Part shown: one piece after another, positions 9,144 through 16,692 of the stretch
How positions within the stretch are numbered: position 1 is the stretch's first letter
How the letters are laid out: each line of letters starts with the position of its first letter
DNA from: Phycisphaerae bacterium
GTDB taxonomy: Bacteria; Planctomycetota; Phycisphaerae; Sedimentisphaerales; Anaerobacaceae
NCBI GenBank assembly: GCA_028714855.1
Contig: JAQTLP010000002.1
Coordinates: 1-64,000, forward strand
Length of the DNA stretch: 64,000 nucleotides
Direction: 5' to 3'
Made by a program: the position numbers and the translations under genes
The notes under the pieces: generated by a model
What the model was told of the DNA's origin: nothing
The model's input: the letters and a program-made list of their open reading frames with translations, nothing else
Database searches by the model: none

Positions 9144-10899
9144 CAGGAATATATTTACCTCTCAACCAGATATCGCCCGGCAAAACACCTTCGAGCAATC
9201 GTTCATCCGAATAATAATATTTAAGGAAACCATCGTAGCCAATCACACCGACGACCCCTCTCGCAGCTTCGGCAATAGTTCCTCGTACAATAAGGTCGTC
9301 CTGAATCCCGCTCTCTTCCTTTCTACCGCCGTAACCGTTCCAATAGACATTTTCAGCCCCCCATCCTCCACCGCCGACCGTCAGAGACGTCTCCACTACC
9401 ATCGGGTCCGGCAAATGTCTTTCGTATATTTCGGCGTCCTGCCAGACTGTTCGCCGATTTCGTCCTCTGCCGGTTGTTACCCATATGCCGGCATCATGCC
9501 GACCAATAGGAACGTAATCATACCCGAAAACTGTCCTGGGTGGGCCGGGATAATCGTTGGTCCAGTCTTGGTCATAACTGGACATACCCGGGTCAACAAC
9601 TTTTATTACGCCCTGAGCAATCAGTCCCAGTACGTTGGGATTATCCATTGTCGGTCTGCCGTTGGCATCGTGCGGGCCATCAACTACTACAGAGTCAGCA
9701 ACCCAGATATTGTCTGTTGCTATGACGGTAATCTTGCCTTTTACCACCTGGTCACCACCGTGGGCGGCTTCATCACCACCAATAATTACACTACCGTCAA
9801 CAAAAATCTGACCGCCCGGTTCAGATTCCACCCCGCCAAATGATTGCGATACGTATGTTTTCTCCACTGGTATGGTGGTCCTCTGGCCGCCGTGAGGCTT
9901 ATAATGATAGGCGTAAATATCATACCTTTCAGACCGCCTCCCATCGGTGCCGGGCTGGATTTTAAAATCCAATGTCTTGTAGTCTCTATTCCTCTGATAA
10001 CCACTGACCGTACAATCATCGGTTATACGGATTTTGCCAACACCGTCTTCGACAAAAAATTCGAGCTGAACAGCGGGGTTAGGTCTGCTGACCGGCGCAT
10101 GTGCCACCGGCGTGAACTTGTATTCGTCTTTTGTGCTGTCTTCGAAGCGATCGACCTTGGTCTGGATGGAAGCTTCATCTGTTATTCTGCTCTCAGGCTG
10201 GTTAAAATAAATCCCACCGTCGAAAAGCCCTATTACAGATGTGTATTTATCCGAGCCGCCATCGGTATATCTTGACTCACCCATAGCTACAGATTGCAAA
10301 AATTGCGGGCTGCCCGATATATAGATGTCCCTGTAATCCGGATGGTCATGCAGGTTGTTAATGTGCAGCGGCAGGTCAATTATTTCATTGGAAGCGAAGT
10401 ATACCTCCATAGTGCTGGTACCTCCGCACAGAATTCTCGACATTCCCATATCCCAGCCGCTCGCCGCCTGAAGCACTAAAACGTCCACCGTCCTGTTGAA
10501 AGTGCCGCTATGGCCGTTGGAAATAACCCTGTAAACGGGACGGCTTCCTGAAAATGTAAAAAGCGAGATATGATAATCACAATCGCCGTCCGGGAAATTC
10601 AGCACACCGGTTGTTCCCGGCACAGCATCCTGCAGCGCACTTAGCATATCCTGCTGCTGGCCCATCCAAAAAATTGCCTTTTCATAACCGGCCTCAGCGG
10701 CGAGCATCGCGGCCGTCTCGTTTCTCAGCAGGAGTGCTCTGTGTCTGACTCCGTAAGCGATAGTCAACAGACCCACTCCCAAAGCTGACAAAACAACCAA
10801 AGACACGACGACCAGAAAAAGAACCGAGCCCTCTTGTTTCCTCCGGAAGAAGGAAATGGGACAGTTTTGAGTTTTGCGTTTTGAGTTTTGAGTTCTCAT
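9106..10899 (-). CDS. Large PilX/GspK-like minor pilin, module 2
   Basis: A 597-residue protein with a type III-like prepilin N-terminus: a basic leader, then SVLFLVVVSLVVLSALGVGLL, followed by AMLAAEAGYEKAIFWM, the PilX/GspK pattern of an N-terminal helix. The long beta-rich remainder is unusual for PilX (normally under 200 residues). It includes GGQIFVDGSVIIGG, VKGKITVIATDNIWVADS and VLGLIAQGVIKV, which recur in the paralogue at 12559-14139. Such proteins sit at pilus or pseudopilus tips. The first 13 codons come from a low-complexity repeat (CAAAACTCAAAACGC). It ends inside the pilus-cluster repeat. Confidence 0.78.
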   Translation of the reverse strand: MRTQNSKRKTQNCPISFFRRKQEGSVLFLVVVSLVVLSALGVGLLTIAYGVRHRALLLRNETAAMLAAEAGYEKAIFWMGQQQDMLSALQDAVPGTTGVLNFPDGDCDYHISLFTFSGSRPVYRVISNGHSGTFNRTVDVLVLQAASGWDMGMSRILCGGTSTMEVYFASNEIIDLPLHINNLHDHPDYRDIYISGSPQFLQSVAMGESRYTDGGSDKYTSVIGLFDGGIYFNQPESRITDEASIQTKVDRFEDSTKDEYKFTPVAHAPVSRPNPAVQLEFFVEDGVGKIRITDDCTVSGYQRNRDYKTLDFKIQPGTDGRRSERYDIYAYHYKPHGGQRTTIPVEKTYVSQSFGGVESEPGGQIFVDGSVIIGGDEAAHGGDQVVKGKITVIATDNIWVADSVVVDGPHDANGRPTMDNPNVLGLIAQGVIKVVDPGMSSYDQDWTNDYPGPPRTVFGYDYVPIGRHDAGIWVTTGRGRNRRTVWQDAEIYERHLPDPMVVETSLTVGGGGWGAENVYWNGYGGRKEESGIQDDLIVRGTIAEAARGVVGVIGYDGFLKYYYSDERLLEGVLPGDIWLRGKYIPAPAGWHDYRLGD

Positions 10900-10931
10900 G
10901 ATATCCCAGCTTCGACTAACTTTCTAAATAC

Positions 10932-11600
10932 TTACCTTGGCCATATATTTCGCAACAACGTAGCTGTCATGACCTTGACAGTCTCACCGTCTGCGGGATC
11001 TGTCAGAGTAATATTAATTCTGACCGACCCCTGCCCCACGCCGTTTAAGGTTGTGTGGCTGAAAGCACCGATACCAGGATTAGTGCTGACATTTTCTGCA
11101 AGAACCGTCGTGGTTATATTCGAGGTATTTCTGCTACCGCCGGCCAGCACGGCCCCCGGCGGATACGGGCCGTAGTCAACCTTCAACAGGCCATCTTTTA
11201 CATAAAAGAGAGCATAAGCTGTCGCTGTCTTTGCAACATTCATCACCCCGTGGCTGTCGGTTTCGTCGAGATCAACATCCCAGTATTTGAACTCCACCGC
11301 ATTGCCGGACACCACCTCCTGCGGGTTCCCTGTACTCGGCACGGCGGGTGTAAAAGTGCTACCATTTATGTTATAGATTATGTAACTAAGACGGTTGGCC
11401 TTTCTTCCCACACTGCCGAATGCTATCGTAACATCATAGGCTTGCAACCTTATTTCCCTGTTGGCGGAGGTGTAGGCTTTCTGCCAGGTCCGATTGCCAG
11501 TAACAAGTAAGCTCCCAATCGCCAACACAATTATCAAGCTGATGACCATAGTAATAGCCAACTCGACCAAAGTAACACCGGAACGGAACCTGTGTCCCAT
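10932..11600 (-). CDS. PilW/GspJ-like prepilin, module 2
   Basis: The start is chosen at ATG 11600, where GAGG lies about eight bases upstream and gives a short leader (MGHRFRSG) before the pilin helix VTLVELAITMVISLIIVLAI; a start at 11639 would add a 13-residue extension. About 222 residues. The glycine and glutamate of the prepilin peptidase site (G before V, E at +5) are present. The C-terminal beta domain contains GQGSVRINITLTDPADGETV, a pattern of PilW-type minor pilins. Lies between PilV-like and PilX-like genes. Confidence 0.8.
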   Translation of the reverse strand: MGHRFRSGVTLVELAITMVISLIIVLAIGSLLVTGNRTWQKAYTSANREIRLQAYDVTIAFGSVGRKANRLSYIIYNINGSTFTPAVPSTGNPQEVVSGNAVEFKYWDVDLDETDSHGVMNVAKTATAYALFYVKDGLLKVDYGPYPPGAVLAGGSRNTSNITTTVLAENVSTNPGIGAFSHTTLNGVGQGSVRINITLTDPADGETVKVMTATLLRNIWPR

Positions 11601-11641
11601 ATTTCGTACCTCGTATCCTGCATAAATCCGATTTTGCATTT

Positions 11642-12181
11642 TTACCCGCCTGATGCATCAAGACGAACATAAGTAGTCAGAGCAAGAGATAAAATATTCT
11701 CCAGGTAACTTTCCGGAAACGTCATATTCCCATGGTTGTCGATTTCTCCAAATCTCACTACAACAGCAAGCTGCCGCAGTTTTATTTCTGCTATGGAGTC
11801 GTCAGCAACGTCCTCCCATCTGAGCGTAACCAGCATCGGCAAGCCATCAACTACGATAGCATATGCATAATTATGCAGTGGACTGCCCAATCCCCCACCG
11901 TGTCCCTGACTCCATTGGGAGGGTATGAATAAGCGGGGTGAAAAGCCCAGTCCCAGCGCAGCCAAGTCATAATCTTCTGAGCCGCCGGTGCTCTTCCAGT
12001 CTTCGAGCAGTAACAGTGCGGTGCGCACAGCAATGGTTTCCGCACGGGCTATCCGGACGTGTCCGACGGTATAATATTGACTACCCAAAGCGCCTAAGGC
12101 GGCTATGGATAGAATGGCCATAGCCAGCATTACCTCAATCAGGGTACCTGCCGACGCAAATTTGGGTCGCTTAACAGTCAT
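11642..12181 (-). CDS. PilV/GspI-like prepilin, module 2
   Basis: A 179-residue prepilin. The leader MTVKRPKFASAG precedes the hydrophobic helix TLIEVMLAMAILSIAALGAL with the conserved Glu at +4/+5. The domain after the helix (ARAETIAVRTALLLLEDWKS) is the GspI/PilV pattern. It is first of the second V-W-X module, and its start codon lies at the edge of the 12177-12537 repeat, so the repeat forms its 5' untranslated and promoter region. A fragment of a close paralogue of this N-terminus survives at 15402-15470. Confidence 0.82.
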   Translation of the reverse strand: MTVKRPKFASAGTLIEVMLAMAILSIAALGALGSQYYTVGHVRIARAETIAVRTALLLLEDWKSTGGSEDYDLAALGLGFSPRLFIPSQWSQGHGGGLGSPLHNYAYAIVVDGLPMLVTLRWEDVADDSIAEIKLRQLAVVVRFGEIDNHGNMTFPESYLENILSLALTTYVRLDASGG

Positions 12182-12537
12182 AATCTAACTCCGAACGCAC
12201 AATGCATAGTTCTTCATCGGCTTAAAAAAGCAGGTGTTTTATTTAGAAATTACTACTCACGGGTTTCCACAAATTAGTATCGTGATTTTAGCATGTTAGG
12301 TCCTATAAGTATCGTGGTTTTAGCCTTCAGATAAAGATTTCGAACATCCGGTAAGTCCCTATTGCATCAAGGCTTGCAAAATTGAGCAACTGCGAAGAAA
12401 TTAAAAAGGGCTTTTGAAAAGTTATCGGTTGTAAGGTTTAAGGGGATGCAGCTTTCTATTTCTATCAGCAATCTGACGTAATTTATCCGTTTATTATCAG
12501 TCGCTTGCTCGACAATTACGTCAACCTGGAGATGTCT
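12177..12537 (-). repeat. Pilus-cluster direct repeat, copy 2, with paired boxes
   Basis: Matches 8759-9143. Boxes AGTATCGTGRTTTTAGC lie at 12276-12292 and 12308-12324, again 32 bp apart (about three helical turns), roughly 95-145 bp upstream of the PilV-like start. Possible short ORFs inside one copy are broken by stops in the other, so the element is not protein-coding. Confidence 0.85.
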
Positions 12538-12558
12538 CGCCGTTTGCATATATTGGCT

Positions 12559-14139
12559 TTATGGCAATTCTTCCCAGTCTGTTAGTTCGCCGCTGAGAAT
12601 AATTCCAGTTCCTTTTGGAAGGCCAGGCGGCTGCGTACTCCGGTCCCAGACCCGGTCATCATAATTAACTATCATCTGATAATGCTTTAGAGTGTTAACT
12701 TCTGTTGAGGTCAGAACTGCTCCCGTCACGGAGTCATACCATTTGTTGGTTGAAGGGTTATAGCGGGCCGGCCTGCGTTCATCTACCCAACGCCCCCACC
12801 TGTCCCGATACCTATCCGTGTACCAGTCCCGCTCAATCGAAACGTTGTTCAATGCGGAAAGGTTACCCATGACCGTAAAGCCGATCTTGGGTTCCTCCAA
12901 TATGGTGGTGTCAATGGCGGTATTGTAAAGGAAGTCATTGGCTGCGAACATCATTGCCGAGACATAGCCCACAGTTCCATTAACAGGGTCGCCGAAATAG
13001 ATGTTGCCTCCTTTGATAAGCTTACCCGAACCGTTGTATTTGCCTAACGCCACCAGACCCAGCATGCTGTCTGCATCTGCATACTGCAGATTATCGCAGA
13101 GGTGGATATTTCCCGTCGCGACGATTGTCACTTTTCCGTCAATCAAAAACCCTTTTGTCTTGTCGCTGTGAACCCACAAATCGCCATCCACGTAATAGAC
13201 CCTGTCGGCGCCCATGTGCAGGGGCGTTGCCCCGGTAAAGGGAGTCCCGTCTATGAAGCCGCTGGACGGCTCGAAGAAGTAGTCATCCACGTTTATCGTA
13301 CTGGCGCATGCGGCCCTTCTAGTTCCGTCGCTTGGATTTATCTCAAAGACGTCTCGCAGTTCATTGCCGGCCGGCAGGTATCCTTGAGTAACGCCTGCGT
13401 CTGCAAAGATTTGGCTGACATTATGCGTATTATTTACGGCATAGTCCATACCCACTAAGTCGGGAGAGGCCTGCTGCCCGGAGTGCTCGGCAATATCTCC
13501 GGAAATCGTCGCGCTGTCATAGAGATTAACTTTACCAGTGGCGCTAACGTCTCCATTAAGCCCATAGGTATTGGGAGTGGGGGCGTGATCGACCTTGCTT
13601 TGCTCGTACAAAGCGACATCGCCGTCAACAAACATATTTCCGTTAACTATATCTTTGCCGCCCTGTGACAAGAGGACGGGCTGTCCCCATTGGTTTACCC
13701 CCATACTCTGAACGGGATTGCCTGTTCCCCTTAACATAAGCGTCCACGCCGATCCGCCCGCGCCGCCGGCGTATATGGCGTTTTCGTATGGAGGAGCAAG
13801 AAAGGACACCGTTACCTGTATTCTTTTTACCTGTCCCATTACTGTTCCGGTTGCAACAGCACATGGTTCGCTCCCGCTAATGTCAAAATCAACGCGGTAA
13901 TTTCCTTCTCCCAACGCTGTCTCTGGAATGCTTGCAAATTGTCCACTTGCGGCGAATACTCCCAATCCTGCTTCAGCTAAGTAGAATGCCTTGGCCTTGT
14001 TAACATCCTTCCGAGCCAATACTGCCTCACTGTCAGCTATACTAAGCACGGAGAACCCTAAAATGGTAAGGATAAGAATAAAGACTATCACTGCAACAAG
14101 CACTATACCCTTGTTGGATTTTGACACTCTGATTTTCAT
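12559..14139 (-). CDS. Large PilX/GspK-like minor pilin, module 1
   Basis: A 526-residue paralogue of the protein at 9106-10899. The N-terminus has the prepilin-like helix GIVLVAVIVFILILTILGFS followed by NKAKAFYLAEAGLGVFA, characteristic of PilX/GspK. The large C-terminal part is beta-rich and shares YYVDGDLWV, DGKVTIVATGNIHLCDN and MLGLVALGKY with the module-2 protein. Segments such as GDVSATGKVNLYDSATISGD suggest a repetitive beta-helix. Probably an enlarged tip minor pilin, possibly adhesive (inference). Third gene of module 1. Confidence 0.78.
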   Translation of the reverse strand: MKIRVSKSNKGIVLVAVIVFILILTILGFSVLSIADSEAVLARKDVNKAKAFYLAEAGLGVFAASGQFASIPETALGEGNYRVDFDISGSEPCAVATGTVMGQVKRIQVTVSFLAPPYENAIYAGGAGGSAWTLMLRGTGNPVQSMGVNQWGQPVLLSQGGKDIVNGNMFVDGDVALYEQSKVDHAPTPNTYGLNGDVSATGKVNLYDSATISGDIAEHSGQQASPDLVGMDYAVNNTHNVSQIFADAGVTQGYLPAGNELRDVFEINPSDGTRRAACASTINVDDYFFEPSSGFIDGTPFTGATPLHMGADRVYYVDGDLWVHSDKTKGFLIDGKVTIVATGNIHLCDNLQYADADSMLGLVALGKYNGSGKLIKGGNIYFGDPVNGTVGYVSAMMFAANDFLYNTAIDTTILEEPKIGFTVMGNLSALNNVSIERDWYTDRYRDRWGRWVDERRPARYNPSTNKWYDSVTGAVLTSTEVNTLKHYQMIVNYDDRVWDRSTQPPGLPKGTGIILSGELTDWEELP

Positions 14140-14154
14140 CTCACACCACCATCC

Positions 14155-14619
14155 CTAATTTCGTATCATTACTGTTGATACAAAATACGTTTGCACATCA
14201 CCATCTTGCAGCCCGAGGTCTATTGTTACCGTATCATTCACATCATCCACATTAAACTGTAAATTCTGCACATCATCCACTATAGCAGATGGCGGGCCTG
14301 GTACCACCTGGCGTTGAAGCGTATCTTGTCCATTGTTCAGCTGAAATCTTGTGGTGTTCCCTGCCGCGTCTGTTACTCTTATGGCCTTGCCGCCGGCTTC
14401 CAGTTTCACATCCGCTGCACTTTTAATAGATTGGCTCATTACAAGCATAGCGTACGAAGCGTCCCTTTGCAGATTTACCTTTTTCCAGGCTTCATTCCAG
14501 AATGTCTGACCTCTAACTATAATTATGCCGGTTGCGAAAATTATAATAGCGCTTGCTATAATCCCAACCAAAAGTTCTGTAAGAGTGAAACCTTTTCGTG
14601 ATTTTGTTTTCATTTTCAT
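14155..14619 (-). CDS. PilW/GspJ-like prepilin, module 1
   Basis: The start is placed at ATG 14619; a GTG at 14628 overlaps the previous stop region. The leader MKMKTKSRKG is followed by FTLTELLVGIIASAIIIFAT, a canonical class III prepilin site with Glu at +5. About 154 residues. The C-terminus (NVDDVNDTVTIDLGLQDGD) is short for PilW. Directly follows the PilV-like gene and precedes the PilX-like gene. Confidence 0.82.
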   Translation of the reverse strand: MKMKTKSRKGFTLTELLVGIIASAIIIFATGIIIVRGQTFWNEAWKKVNLQRDASYAMLVMSQSIKSAADVKLEAGGKAIRVTDAAGNTTRFQLNNGQDTLQRQVVPGPPSAIVDDVQNLQFNVDDVNDTVTIDLGLQDGDVQTYFVSTVMIRN

Positions 14620-14628
14620 AGAATACAC

Positions 14629-15012
14629 CTAAGGAGCAATGCAAGTGACTATAGTTACATCACGTGATTTATTTCCATGCAGCCAGCTGACAGTAACTGT
14701 GACCTCTTTATAAGGGCCGGCACTCACCGTGTTCACACTCCGGTTGTAAGATGCATCGTCTAAAGCAATAGGACCATCCGTTGTGGTGCCTGCTGGTATG
14801 CTGGCATAGTCGCCTGCTTTTAACTCTTCTAATTTCTGAGCAGCCAGGTAGGTGGCTGCGCGATAATGTTTCTGCAGACTAATATCGCTTTTCCCGAAAA
14901 CAAAGAGAAAAGAACTTCCTGTTATTGCAACCATAGTGATTAAAATGGCTGTCATTACTTCAACTAAAGTAGATGCCGCCATCTGCCTGCGTTTTTTAAC
15001 GGTCATAATCAT
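14629..15012 (-). CDS. PilV/GspI-like prepilin, module 1
   Basis: A 127-residue prepilin with leader MIMTVKKRRQMAAS and helix TLVEVMTAILITMVAITGSS, followed by YLAAQKLEELKAGDYAS, the GspI/PilV pattern. ATG 15012 or ATG 15006 could start it. It opens module 1 after a 540-bp spacer and is preceded by a stable hairpin at 15046-15074, which may affect expression. Confidence 0.8.
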   Translation of the reverse strand: MIMTVKKRRQMAASTLVEVMTAILITMVAITGSSFLFVFGKSDISLQKHYRAATYLAAQKLEELKAGDYASIPAGTTTDGPIALDDASYNRSVNTVSAGPYKEVTVTVSWLHGNKSRDVTIVTCIAP

Positions 15013-15045
15013 TTTGCTTCCACTTTCACAAACAGCAGGGCTTTG

Positions 15046-15074
15046 TGCCTCCTGTTTTGTTTAATAAGGAGGCA
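15046..15074 (-). promoter_or_regulatory. Hairpin in the leader of minor-pilin module 1
   Basis: A perfect 8-bp stem (TGCCTCCT with AGGAGGCA) and a 13-nt loop, 34 bp upstream of the PilV-like start. It lacks a following T-run, so it is not a standard terminator. One arm contains AGGAGG, which could mimic or sequester a ribosome-binding site. The rest of the 15013-15551 spacer holds a prepilin remnant, a second hairpin and an inverted repeat, listed separately. Confidence 0.4.
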
Positions 15075-15396
15075 GTGATCGCCCTCTTTCAGTTGATAAG
15101 AAAATTAGAATAATGCACACTGAAGGGTTTTCCTCTCTTTATGTCCTTCCTAATTAAAGTATACGCCGGAAAACCATCAAAGCAAAGTTGTTTGTCACAG
15201 AGAGCCAATTTTGCCCCAGATGCGTTGAGCATTCTTAACCCCCATCATTGGTTCACCCCTGTGCCGTTATAGGACCCGCCGGAAATAGCGGATTTGTCCG
15301 CACCTTTCAGGCAAAAGGGAACCCAGATAAAAACGGCGTCGGAAACACAAGAGTTTTTCATCCTTCGTAATAAAGCCAGCGTGCTATTTAATCAAA

Positions 15397-15420
15397 GATG
15401 GCTATACGACCATAGCCATC
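15397..15420 (-). terminator. Hairpin downstream of the pilin genes, terminator-like
   Basis: A perfect 9-bp stem GATGGCTAT / ATAGCCATC with a 6-nt loop. On the minus strand it is followed by TTTGATT, a weak U-rich tail. It sits between the major pilins and the minor-pilin module and could reduce read-through so that pilin exceeds minor pilins. Confidence 0.4.
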
Positions 15421-15470
15421 ATTACTTCAATCAGAGCAACTGCCGCCGCAGATTCGGGCCGCTTAACAGC
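15402..15470 (-). pseudogene. Remnant of a PilV-like prepilin N-terminus
   Basis: The minus strand reads AVKRPESAAAVALIEVMMAM then VV and a TAG stop. This matches the N-terminus of the intact prepilin at 12181 (VKRPKFASAGTLIEVMLAM). No start codon and no downstream pilin domain remain, so it is the scar of a lost gene copy. Confidence 0.75.
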
Positions 15471-15494
15471 CCTGTCCTCTCTATCAGTTGCTCT
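15433..15494. repeat. Inverted-repeat element downstream of pilin copy 1
   Basis: Perfect 10-bp arms AGAGCAACTG and CAGTTGCTCT enclose 42 bp that include part of the prepilin remnant. A matching element lies at 16016-16078. On the gene strand a short palindrome (AAATAAG..CTTATTT) lies on its upstream side, nearer the pilin stop. Confidence 0.7.
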
Positions 15495-15551
15495 AAAATA
15501 AGACCTTATTTATAGGCGCTCACTTATTCAGAATAAATATACAATAAGCCC

Positions 15552-15971
15552 TTACGGCGTTTCCGTCCAAGTACCTGCCTGATTCAGTGTAATCGCACTA
15601 GGACTTGTGATGCCTGTACCAGTATTGGTGGCCCTGATTGTAAATGTCAACTCAGGGTCAGCCCCTGCCGTAAAAGCCGAGGTTGTAACCGAATAATTGG
15701 CAATGGTGAAATGCGTCCCGTGAAGGTCGCTGGCGCTGAATCCCAGGGTCGCCAGCGTTGGTAAATTTGCTCCATACGTTCCAGCCGCACCCTTCTCAGC
15801 AGAATAGGCACGCAGCGATGCGGCGATGGTGCCCAGCGCGGCCTTTCCTTCCGACCACTTGGCTGAATCAATTCGGCCCCGCATAATCGGAATTGCCACC
15901 GCTGCCAAGACGCCGACGATGAGAATAACCACCATCAGCTCTATCAGCGTAAAACCTTTTCTGCTTCTCAC
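15552..15971 (-). CDS. Major pilin / pseudopilin, copy 1
   Basis: The start is the GTG at 15971: its GGAGAAGTCAAA leader matches the AGGAGAAATCAAA before the ATG of copy 2, and both then encode 139 residues. The leader VRSRKG is followed by FTLIELMVVILIVGVLAAVAIP, the classical N-methylated pilin helix with Glu at +5. The globular part (GKAALGTIAASLRAYSAEKG and onwards) is small, with no cysteine pair. It is nearly identical to copy 2 immediately upstream. It is probably the main fibre subunit, given the paired copies and the neighbouring GspE and GspF genes. Confidence 0.9.
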   Translation of the reverse strand: MRSRKGFTLIELMVVILIVGVLAAVAIPIMRGRIDSAKWSEGKAALGTIAASLRAYSAEKGAAGTYGANLPTLATLGFSASDLHGTHFTIANYSVTTSAFTAGADPELTFTIRATNTGTGITSPSAITLNQAGTWTETP

Positions 15972-16015
15972 TTTGACTTCTCCAAATATCGCTTCACTCA
16001 CTCTTACTTCGATTT

Positions 16016-16078
16016 AGAGCAACTGTTGCAGCGGATTTGGACTGTTTAACAGCCCTGTCCTCTCCCTTCAGTTGCTCT
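16016..16078. repeat. Inverted-repeat element downstream of pilin copy 2
   Basis: Same arms as at 15433-15494 (AGAGCAACTG, CAGTTGCTCT), enclosing a more decayed version of the prepilin remnant (reads AVKQSKSAATVA). Its presence after both pilin genes shows that the tandem duplication included the 3' flank. Confidence 0.7.
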
Positions 16079-16116
16079 CAAATAAGACCTTATTTGCAAT
16101 TCAAACAGAATAAACC

Positions 16117-16536
16117 TTACGGCGTTTCCGTCCAAACACCTGCCTGACTCAGTGTAACCGCAGAAGGACTTGTGATGCCTGTACCAGTATTGGTGGCCCT
16201 GATTGTAAATGTCAACTCAGGGTCAGCCCCTGCCGTAAAAGCCGAGGTTGTAACCGCATAATTGGCAATGGTGAAATAAGTCCCGTGAAGGTCGCTGGCG
16301 CTGAATCCCAGGGTCGCCAGCGTTGGTAAATTTGCTCCATACGTTCCAGCCGCACCCTTCTCAGCGGAATAGGCACGCAGCGCTGTACCTATGGTGCCCA
16401 GCGCGGCCTTTCCTTCCGACCACTTGGCTGAATCAATTCGGCCCCGCATGATCGGAATTGCCACCGCCGCCAGGATGCCGACGATGAGAATAACCACCAT
16501 CAGCTCTATCAGTGTAAAACCTTTTTTGCTTTTCAT
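16117..16536 (-). CDS. Major pilin / pseudopilin, copy 2
   Basis: ATG 16536 is selected because AGGAG lies at a suitable distance; a TTG at 16563 in frame has no such site. 139 residues: leader MKSKKG, helix FTLIELMVVILIVGILAAVAIP, globular domain differing from copy 1 by only a handful of residues (for example IGTAL for IAASL, TYFTIANYAV for THFTIANYSV). It is the first pilin after GspF, about 150 bp downstream. Confidence 0.9.
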   Translation of the reverse strand: MKSKKGFTLIELMVVILIVGILAAVAIPIMRGRIDSAKWSEGKAALGTIGTALRAYSAEKGAAGTYGANLPTLATLGFSASDLHGTYFTIANYAVTTSAFTAGADPELTFTIRATNTGTGITSPSAVTLSQAGVWTETP

Positions 16537-16692
16537 TTTGATTTCTCCTAAAAAATGTCTCAAGATTATAAGTTTCTACCCTTTAGTTTTTCGCTTCATC
16601 TATCGGTCAAATTCACCAGTGACTGTACTAGTTTTTCGACTTTACTTATCGCCTTTTCCCTAACAATGCCAAGGTCCGCTTCTGCTGCCGGG

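Noticed and set aside
8880-9224. A 114-codon frame within the pilus-cluster repeat
   Set aside because: The matching frame in the second copy (12177-12537) is broken by stops, so the repeat is not coding.
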